Shown here one piece after another: positions 5,725-10,289 of a DNA stretch of 10,289 nt (the first letter of the stretch is position 1; the number at the start of each line of letters is the position of its first letter). The DNA comes from Gammaproteobacteria bacterium. Lineage in GTDB: Bacteria > Pseudomonadota > Gammaproteobacteria > SZUA-229. The DNA is taken from positions 1-10,289 of the forward strand of contig JAOUPA010000062.1 in NCBI GenBank assembly GCA_029880105.1, read 5' to 3'. Position numbers and translations under genes: made by a program. A model generated the notes under the pieces. That model saw only the letters and a list, made by a program, of their open reading frames with translations. It made no database searches and was not told the origin of the DNA.

Positions 5725-6507
5725 ATGATTTCAATGGTTTTAAAAAATAAATCCATAAGTAAAAAGAGCATGTTCTGTGTGGTTGCAGGGCTGTTATTTA
5801 TCACCGCGAGTCATGCTTATGCCAACTGCGAAGCTGAGGCGGCACCGCGGGTTAACTGGGCGGGCTGCGATAAAAGTGGACAGGATTTTAGTGGTAAGGA
5901 TTTGAATGAGGCGGTATTGAGTCGCGCCAACCTGCAAGGTGCTAATTTTTCCGGGGCACGCCTGACACATGCCGATTTTAACTTTGCAGATATCAGCGGT
6001 GCTAAATTTGATAAGGCACGTATGCAGGGTACCAGGCTTGTGGGGGTAAAGGCCGAGAAGGCCAGTTTCAGGCAATCAATTATGGACGATGCCAGTTTTA
6101 GTCGATCCGTGATGCCCCAGGCGAATTTTGAGCAGGCGCGTTTAAAGGCCGCCGATTTTTACGAAGCCAAACTTTCAGGGGCCAACTTTAGCAAAGCCAC
6201 GTTAACGGAATCGAGTTTTATTCATGCAGAGCTGATGCATGCCAGATTCGATGGTGCGGATCTTTCCAGGACAAAAATGAATTCTGCACTGATGGAATCG
6301 GCCAGCGTGATTAGTGCCAACCTGAATAGCGTCGTGCTTGATATGGCGGATTTGAAGTTTGTCAATTTTACTGGTTCAGATATGTCCAAGGCGACGATAC
6401 GTGATGCCGTGATCGATGGTGCAATATTTGATGATGCTATTCTGGATCGCACTATCTGGGTTGATTATCGACGCTGTCGTGCCAGCGCCGTAGGCAGCTG
6501 TAATTAA
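5725..6507 (+). CDS. Exported pentapeptide-repeat protein
   Basis: A 260-residue protein. The N-terminus has a basic n-region (KNKSISKK), a hydrophobic core (FCVVAGLLFITA) and a likely signal-peptidase cut after SHAYA, so the product is periplasmic or secreted. ATGs at 5734 and 5770 would also give a working signal peptide; the ribosome site does not decide among them. From about residue 45 to 245 the chain is built of A(D/N)(L/F)xx units such as RANLQGANFSGARL, ADFYEAKLSGANF and ARFDGADL, which form a right-handed quadrilateral beta-helix of roughly 40 pentapeptides. The tail IWVDYRRCRASAVGSC closes the helix and carries two cysteines; two more near the mature N-terminus (NCEA and GCDKSGQ) could give disulfides at both caps. 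Function is unknown for exported members; DNA-gyrase mimicry of the Qnr type is unlikely outside the cytoplasm. Confidence 0.88.
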   Translation: MISMVLKNKSISKKSMFCVVAGLLFITASHAYANCEAEAAPRVNWAGCDKSGQDFSGKDLNEAVLSRANLQGANFSGARLTHADFNFADISGAKFDKARMQGTRLVGVKAEKASFRQSIMDDASFSRSVMPQANFEQARLKAADFYEAKLSGANFSKATLTESSFIHAELMHARFDGADLSRTKMNSALMESASVISANLNSVVLDMADLKFVNFTGSDMSKATIRDAVIDGAIFDDAILDRTIWVDYRRCRASAVGSCN

Positions 6508-6547
6508 CCGCATTGATCAGTTTATATTCTACTTTTAAGGCAATAAC

Positions 6548-6943
6548 ATGAATGCACAAAATTTTCTCGATGCTATGGCATCAACCGCTAACGCTTTAAA
6601 CCTTGATGAACACATGAACCTGATCTCGAAAGAGGTGAGTGTGTTTGGCGTGCCCGGTTTTGAAGTCATTGGTTATCAGGACTGGTTCAACCAGTGCCAG
6701 CACGAATTTGAAAATAAATTATTAAAGCAGGTCTCCTATCAGGGCCTGAATGTGCTGGCGGAAACACCCGATCGCATTATGTTCAAATCTATCGAAACCG
6801 TTGAAGGCTCGAACGGTGAAAAAAACAGCAACGGCATCGAGTTTATTATCCAGAAAGAAGATGATGGTCAGTGGCGCGTGATGCAGGAGCGCCTCCTGCC
6901 TGAAGATGAACTGCAAAACGATCTACGTCGAGGCGTGTTATAA
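6548..6943 (+). CDS. Small SnoaL/NTF2-like protein of unknown function
   Basis: A 131-residue soluble protein without signal peptide or membrane segment. The layout suggests a cone-shaped NTF2-like fold: an N-terminal helix (NFLDAMASTANALNLDEHMN), a strand-rich middle (VFGVPGFEVIGYQDWFNQC), then alternating strands (RIMFKSIETVEG, GIEFIIQKEDDGQWRVMQER). IEFIIQKEDDGQWRVMQE resembles the final hairpin of SnoaL-like and DUF4440 domains, where a Trp follows a turn. No catalytic pair typical of ketosteroid isomerases stands out, so a binding or regulatory role is as likely as an enzyme. AAGG lies 8 bases before the ATG. It follows the pentapeptide gene by 40 bp on the same strand and may be co-transcribed with it. 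Fold assignment is tentative. Confidence 0.75.
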   Translation: MNAQNFLDAMASTANALNLDEHMNLISKEVSVFGVPGFEVIGYQDWFNQCQHEFENKLLKQVSYQGLNVLAETPDRIMFKSIETVEGSNGEKNSNGIEFIIQKEDDGQWRVMQERLLPEDELQNDLRRGVL

Positions 6944-7074
6944 GAACGAATGCGTGTTATTTTCAGGTCTCTGATGAATTCCCATTTTTTTCGTATGTAT
7001 TATTTATTTCCGATTTTGTCTTTTCTGAAATATTGGGGTTTTTTTATTCGTAAAATCACTATCTAATTTAAAGT

Positions 7075-7090
7075 ATTAGAGTATACTAAT
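7075..7090 (+). promoter_or_regulatory. Candidate -10 box inside an inverted repeat upstream of the small ORF
   Basis: TATACT (7082-7087) is a good -10 match, 36 bases before the ATG at 7123. It lies in an inverted repeat ATTAG (7075-7079) / CTAAT (7086-7090), which could be an operator. The -35 region at the right distance (CTATCT) is poor, so activation or another sigma factor would be needed. Confidence 0.3.
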
Positions 7091-7122
7091 GCTTCGAAGT
7101 TAACCCAGTAAGGAGCGTCATA

Positions 7123-7203
7123 ATGATTATTATTGACACCCTGACTTTTTCGCTGATGGCCATTGGGGTTGTCACACTGATTTTGATCATAAGCCTTGCT
7201 TAA
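7123..7203 (+). CDS. 26-residue hydrophobic microprotein
   Basis: MIIIDTLTFSLMAIGVVTLI followed by LIISLA, ending at TAA 7201-7203. One acidic residue near the N-terminus is followed by about 20 uninterrupted hydrophobic residues, enough for one transmembrane helix. AAGGAG lies 7 bases upstream of the ATG, the strongest ribosome site in this otherwise empty region, and a TATACT box lies upstream of that. A strong hairpin at 7257-7281 follows. Single-helix microproteins of this size are often regulators or subunits of membrane complexes. No homologue is recognised and neighbours give no functional clue. It could be chance, but ribosome site, length and composition together favour a real gene. 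Confidence 0.55.
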   Translation: MIIIDTLTFSLMAIGVVTLILIISLA

Positions 7204-7212
7204 CGTCAGATC

Positions 7213-7452
7213 TTAAAAGTCATATAAATGGGACAAAAATCGATGTAACGGATAATAGCGGCCTGATTTCTTCAGGCCGCTCAATAACCTCATAGAATTC
7301 AGGTCATTTGATTTTTTAGGATTGCCGGAGTCAGCAGGCCCTGCCTGAATCCAGATGCCATAAACACACCTCAATATAGAACCACCGCTTTTGACGTGGG
7401 CGCCATTAGGGAAGTTTTGATTGTTAAAATAACACACCGGTTCACCGGGCAC
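7213..7452 (-). pseudogene. Possible decayed DUF1496-like small exported protein
   Basis: A 79-codon frame with GTG start. Its first half, VCYFNNQNFPNGAHVKSGG and then SILRCVYGIWIQ, resembles small gammaproteobacterial DUF1496 proteins, which as I recall have paired cysteines, a central GA, a G and a final W in this order. Those proteins normally carry a signal peptide. Here the in-frame upstream codons (KASPIAEENNDESEVLRQE) end at a TAA, and an alanine/threonine-rich stretch continues in the same frame beyond it. The second half of the frame reads through a perfect 10-bp hairpin, which is not expected inside a gene. The picture is of a short gene that lost its start and original stop. A chance similarity cannot be excluded. 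Confidence 0.35.
7257..7281. terminator. Strong hairpin downstream of the microprotein
   Basis: AGCGGCCTGA (7257-7266) and TCAGGCCGCT (7272-7281) form a perfect 10-bp stem with a 5-base loop. A clear T run is missing on either side, so it is either a weak terminator for the small ORF or an mRNA 3'-end stabiliser. It is the only strong structure in the 690 bp between the SnoaL-like gene and the CTERM pair. Confidence 0.5.
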
Positions 7453-7632
7453 TTCCTGGCGTAATACCTCAGATTCATCATTGTTTTCTTCTGCAATGGG
7501 CGAAGCCTTTTAAATAGCGCATGGAGTAAGAGCAGTACCTGTAGATGCCGCTGATGATATTGTTATATACTGCTAGCAGTTCGGAAAAAAGAAATGATAA
7601 AAAACGGTATCAAGGGAAGAGGGTGAGGATTT

Positions 7633-8187
7633 ATGAATAAAACTTTAATCGCATCAGGCGTTGCCATTGCACTCGGCAGCAGCATCAATGCTGTAGCCGG
7701 CACCGCAGGTCTCACTGGCGTCTGGACAGGCACATATATTTTTCAGATGTTTTCAAGTAGTGGCGGCCCTGTTGGTGGCCCTGCCCCACCTCAGTTCTGG
7801 AGCTGGGATTTTAATGCAGGCACGGTAAGTATCGTTAACACGAGCACATTTTATGCATCCGTCTGGACTGCACATGATGTGACCTTCTCGGACCAGGGTG
7901 ATGGCACCTACGGTAGTACGCTCGGTACCGCGAATCTGTTATGGGACTGGTCTATTAATCCGAATATACCTATAGATACACTTTGGGATGTCACCGATAA
8001 TGGCAATGGTACACTCACGGTTGCTGTTGTTTATGCTGATATACTGCCTTCGAGCCCGGCATTCCCTGGGTTTGATCCATCTTTTTCAGGTAGCCTGCAA
8101 ACGACGGCCGTGCCCATACCCGCTGCCGTCTGGTGTTTTGGTTCTGGCCTGTTGGGCTTGATTGGTGCTGCCAGGCGTAGGTCTTAA
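7633..8187 (+). CDS. Exported protein with VPLPA/PEP-CTERM-type sorting tail, copy 1
   Basis: A 184-residue protein. The signal peptide is MNKTLIASGVAIALGSSINA, with a cut near NAVAG. The mature part is rich in G, T, W and aromatic beta-strand patterns (GLTGVWTGTY, FWSWDFNAGTVSIVN, WDVTDNGNGTLTVA) and suggests an all-beta secreted domain. The C-terminal 25 residues (160-184) hold VPIPAAVW, a hydrophobic helix (CFGSGLLGLIGAA) and RRRS. This is the three-part sorting signal of the VPLPA variant of PEP-CTERM, processed by an exosortase in the inner membrane. No exosortase is encoded in the window. GAGG lies about 6 bases before the ATG. The gene is the first of a tandem pair with 8270-8821. Such proteins often take part in extracellular matrix or biofilm; the role here is unknown. 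Confidence 0.85.
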   Translation: MNKTLIASGVAIALGSSINAVAGTAGLTGVWTGTYIFQMFSSSGGPVGGPAPPQFWSWDFNAGTVSIVNTSTFYASVWTAHDVTFSDQGDGTYGSTLGTANLLWDWSINPNIPIDTLWDVTDNGNGTLTVAVVYADILPSSPAFPGFDPSFSGSLQTTAVPIPAAVWCFGSGLLGLIGAARRRS

Positions 8188-8269
8188 AGTCAGTATGAAC
8201 ATAGTGCGCCGGTTTTTATATATCCCGGTCGTACAGCTAAGTAGATGGATTATTTAAGGAGATAAAGGA

Positions 8270-8821
8270 ATGAAGAAAACGATATTGGCTACTAGCATAG
8301 CGTTAACCCTGGGCGTAAGCACAACAGCAGGAGCTGGCACCGCAGGTTTAACAGGCGTCTGGACTGGTACATATACTTTTGCACTGTGGTCACCTAGTAT
8401 GGCTCCTATTGGCGTGCCTTCACCGCCCCAGTTCTGGAGCTGGGATTTTAATGCAGGCACGGTAAGTATCGTTAACACGACCACATTTTATGCATCGGTC
8501 TGGACTGCACACGATGTGACCTTCTCGGACAGGGGTGATGGCACCTATGGCGGCACCCCCGGTGCCGCGAATCTGTTATGGGACTGGGATATTAATTTGA
8601 ATATACCTATCGAATATCTTTGGGATGTTACCGATAATGGCAATGGCACCCTCACGGTTGCTGGCTTAGGCCAGATATTGGCCTCGAGTCCGGCTTTTCC
8701 TGGATTCCCTGTTACTTTTAATGGTAGCCTGCAAACTACGGCGGTGCCCATACCCGCTGCCGTCTGGTGTTTTGGTTCTGGCTTGTTGGGCTTGATTGGT
8801 GCTGCCAGGCGTAAATCATAA
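8270..8821 (+). CDS. Exported protein with VPLPA/PEP-CTERM-type sorting tail, copy 2
   Basis: A 183-residue paralogue of the preceding gene, with signal peptide (MKKTILATSIALTLGVSTTA), all-beta body and VPIPAAVW...ARRKS sorting tail in the same order. Long blocks are identical at DNA level, for instance 52 bases shared by 7792-7843 and 8429-8480 and most of the last 90 bases. The signal peptide, residues about 40-52 and residues about 130-150 differ. AAGGAG and AAAGGA both precede the ATG. The 82-bp gap to copy 1 holds no terminator, so the two are probably one transcript, ended by the terminator at 8850. The shared cysteine inside the tail helix (AVWCFGSG) is uncommon among such tails as I know them. 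Confidence 0.85.
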   Translation: MKKTILATSIALTLGVSTTAGAGTAGLTGVWTGTYTFALWSPSMAPIGVPSPPQFWSWDFNAGTVSIVNTTTFYASVWTAHDVTFSDRGDGTYGGTPGAANLLWDWDINLNIPIEYLWDVTDNGNGTLTVAGLGQILASSPAFPGFPVTFNGSLQTTAVPIPAAVWCFGSGLLGLIGAARRKS

Positions 8822-8849
8822 AAATCTAAAATCAGGTTAAACTATGAAT

Positions 8850-8878
8850 ATGGCAGCCTTTAAGGCTGCCATTTTTTT
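8850..8878 (+). terminator. Rho-independent terminator of the CTERM gene pair
   Basis: ATGGCAGCC and GGCTGCCAT form a 9-bp stem with a TTTAA loop, followed directly by seven T residues. It lies 29 bases after the stop of copy 2. This is the clearest terminator in the window. Confidence 0.92.
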
Positions 8879-8948
8879 GGTGTGTTTGTTTATCGGGCGC
8901 GGGTATTATTTAAACCCGGGTTTGATATTGAGTGAGAAAATCTTCTAA

Positions 8949-9626
8949 CTAAATAACTGGGCTTAAAGTTTTTTTGCAATAACTGTTTACCAAATTGATA
9001 AATTTATCCCTGTCGATGAGCTCTGCACCCATTGATTCCATATGGGCAGAATAGACCTGGGCGTCGATGAGTTTTGGCTTGAGCGTGTTGCATAGATATT
9101 CCAGCGCGACTTTTGAGGCATCAGCCTGCCGGCTGAACATGGATTCACCAAAAAACATGTAGCCTATTTTTATGCCATATAGCCCGCCGACCAGTTCATT
9201 GTCGCGCCAGCATTCTATTGAGTGGGCATAACCGAGTTCGTGCAGTTGGCAGTAGGCATCGAGTATGTCATTGCTGATCCAGGTGCCGGCGCCATCTTTT
9301 CTTGGTGCCGCGCAGGCCTGCATGACTTCTCGGAAAGCGGTGTCCATTCTGACTTCATAGATTTTCCTGTTGAGTGTTTTCTTCAGGCTGCGTGAAATTT
9401 TTAATTTGCCAGGATAGAGAACGCACCGTGGGTTTGGTGACCACCAGAGTATTGGCTGGTCATCGCTGTACCACGGGAATAGTCCCTGTGTATAAGCCTG
9501 TAATAGTGTTTCGGGTTTCAGGTTGCCACCAACGGCGAGCAGGCCATCGGGGTCGGTCAGGGCAAATTGTGCACTTGGAAATGGGCCGCTGAAATCATCA
9601 GGTAAAAAAATCGGTGTATCGTTCAT
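8949..9626 (-). CDS. aat: Leucyl/phenylalanyl-tRNA--protein transferase
   Basis: A cytoplasmic enzyme that attaches Leu or Phe from aminoacyl-tRNA to the N-terminus of proteins starting with Arg or Lys, marking them for ClpS/ClpAP degradation (N-degron pathway). Its 225 residues are close to the E. coli length of 234. Family landmarks are FPSAQFALTDPDGLLAVGGN (16-35), YTQGLFPWY (45-53), ILWWSPNPRCVL (59-70), the GAGTWIS and GYAHSIECW stretches, and GGLYGIKIGYMFFGESMFS. The start overlaps the stop of the upstream gene by 4 bases (ATGA, 9623-9626), so translation is probably coupled; its own ribosome site is weak. Position next to a DUF482/GNAT-type gene is, as I recall, common in proteobacteria. 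Confidence 0.95.
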   Translation of the reverse strand: MNDTPIFLPDDFSGPFPSAQFALTDPDGLLAVGGNLKPETLLQAYTQGLFPWYSDDQPILWWSPNPRCVLYPGKLKISRSLKKTLNRKIYEVRMDTAFREVMQACAAPRKDGAGTWISNDILDAYCQLHELGYAHSIECWRDNELVGGLYGIKIGYMFFGESMFSRQADASKVALEYLCNTLKPKLIDAQVYSAHMESMGAELIDRDKFINLVNSYCKKTLSPVI

Positions 9627-10289
9627 GCTTTTCTGAAAGGTGATGCTTCATTGAGCGTTGCGCCATAATCTAGCATAGCCTGTCGCTCACGCTGCAGAAA
9701 ATCCCGGATCGCTTCCCTGAAACCCGCATGCGCTATGTAGTGTGCTGAGCGGGTCTGTACCGGTAGGAAGCCTCGCGAAATTTTATGTTCGCCCTGAGCG
9801 CCAGGCTCGAAATACATTAACTTGTGTTCAATGCAGTATTCGATGCCAGCGTAATAGCAGGTTTCAAAATGCAGGCTGTCGTAGTTTTCGTAGCAACCCC
9901 AGTGACGGCCGTATAACGTGTCCTTACCCTGGTAGCAAATTGCACCTGCTACTGTTTTGTTTTCAGATTGTGCAAATATCGCAATAATTTTATGAGCCAT
10001 GGCCTGAAAAAATTCAAGCGTGAATGTGGCGGTGCCTGATTTTTTCATGAAGGTGATCTGGTAAAAATTATAAAGTATTTGCCATTCTTCTTCGGAGAGT
10101 TCGTCGCCGGGTTTTATAATTATTTGAATATTGCTATCGGCAACGAGGCGGCGTTCACGTCTAATATTTTTACGTTTCTTTGAACTGAGCTGTGAAAGAA
10201 AATCTTCAAAGTTTTCATAATCGTGGTTTTGCCAGTGAAACTGGTAATCGAAACGCAGCATCATATTTTCATTTTTTAAAATATTAATA
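9623..10289 (-). CDS. DUF482/GNAT-fold protein, 5' end outside the window
   Basis: The 3' part of a PF04339 (DUF482) protein with a tandem GNAT/FemAB-like fold. The tail is typical: HWQNHDYENFEDFLSQLSSK, then KRKNIRRERR, a central GRHWGCYENYDSLHFETCYY, and the signature FEPGAQGEHKISRGFLPVQT followed by RSAHYI. Family members are usually about 380 residues; about 222 codons are visible, and the frame stays open to the window edge (INILKNEN before the first ATG at 10264). The ATG is therefore an internal methionine and the gene continues to the right. Substrate and reaction are not established for the family. It overlaps aat by 4 bases and lies upstream of it in the same operon. Confidence 0.88.
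   Translation of the reverse strand, partial: INILKNENMMLRFDYQFHWQNHDYENFEDFLSQLSSKKRKNIRRERRLVADSNIQIIIKPGDELSEEEWQILYNFYQITFMKKSGTATFTLEFFQAMAHKIIAIFAQSENKTVAGAICYQGKDTLYGRHWGCYENYDSLHFETCYYAGIEYCIEHKLMYFEPGAQGEHKISRGFLPVQTRSAHYIAHAGFREAIRDFLQRERQAMLDYGATLNEASPFRKA

Noticed and set aside
8912..8923. 12-bp palindrome AAACCCGGGTTT between the CTERM pair and aat
   Set aside because: Short and single; it could be an operator or chance, and no gene start lies next to it.
1..10289. CRISPR arrays, rRNA genes, tRNA genes and complete insertion sequences
   Set aside because: No regularly spaced repeats, no rRNA or tRNA sequence patterns and no transposase were seen when reading the window.
10259..10289. 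Start of the DUF482/GNAT gene at the ATG pair near 10264
   Set aside because: The frame remains open upstream to the window edge, the protein would be far shorter than the family, and no ribosome site precedes the ATG; the true start lies outside the window.

Overview
The window looks like a gammaproteobacterial chromosome of intermediate base composition. The evidence is the bifunctional MnmC, a YciK-type short-chain dehydrogenase, the leucyl/phenylalanyl-tRNA-protein transferase Aat, and exported proteins with VPLPA/PEP-CTERM-type tails. The species cannot be named from sequence alone.

Left third (about 120-2417): a small integron. An integrase gene of the IntI type, with the IntI-specific insert, runs leftwards (245-1217). 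A single extra G directly after its start codon puts it out of frame, so it is probably a recent pseudogene or a phase-off allele. To its right lie a candidate promoter/operator region, an attI-like site (crossover between 1423 and 1424) and two gene cassettes reading rightwards. Cassette 1 (1424-1871) encodes a small zinc-ribbon protein with two membrane segments. Cassette 2 (1872-2351) encodes an exported single-domain cupin. Each cassette ends in a recognisable attC whose R'' box is complementary to the R' bases at that cassette's own left edge, as expected if each entered as a closed circle. The module is bracketed by inverted copies of a repeat of about 60-74 bp (120-193 and 2357-2417), each ending outward in a palindrome. 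This resembles an integron mobilisation unit, although dispersed repeats of this kind could also be there by chance.

Middle (2528-6943): ordinary chromosomal genes. The yciK-like dehydrogenase and mnmC are divergent. After mnmC comes a roughly 390-bp stretch with only decayed or unassigned short frames. An exported pentapeptide-repeat protein and a SnoaL/NTF2-like small protein follow.

Right part (6944-10289): a sparse region holds a 26-residue hydrophobic small ORF with a strong ribosome site, a strong hairpin, and a possible decayed DUF1496-like frame. Then comes a tandem pair of nearly identical exported proteins with VPIPA...RRR sorting tails, closed by a textbook terminator. The last two genes, on the minus strand, are a DUF482/GNAT-type protein (5' end outside the window) and aat, overlapping by four bases as an operon.

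The integron with its flanking inverted repeats is the part most likely to be new. The duplicated CTERM proteins and the hydrophobic microprotein come second.
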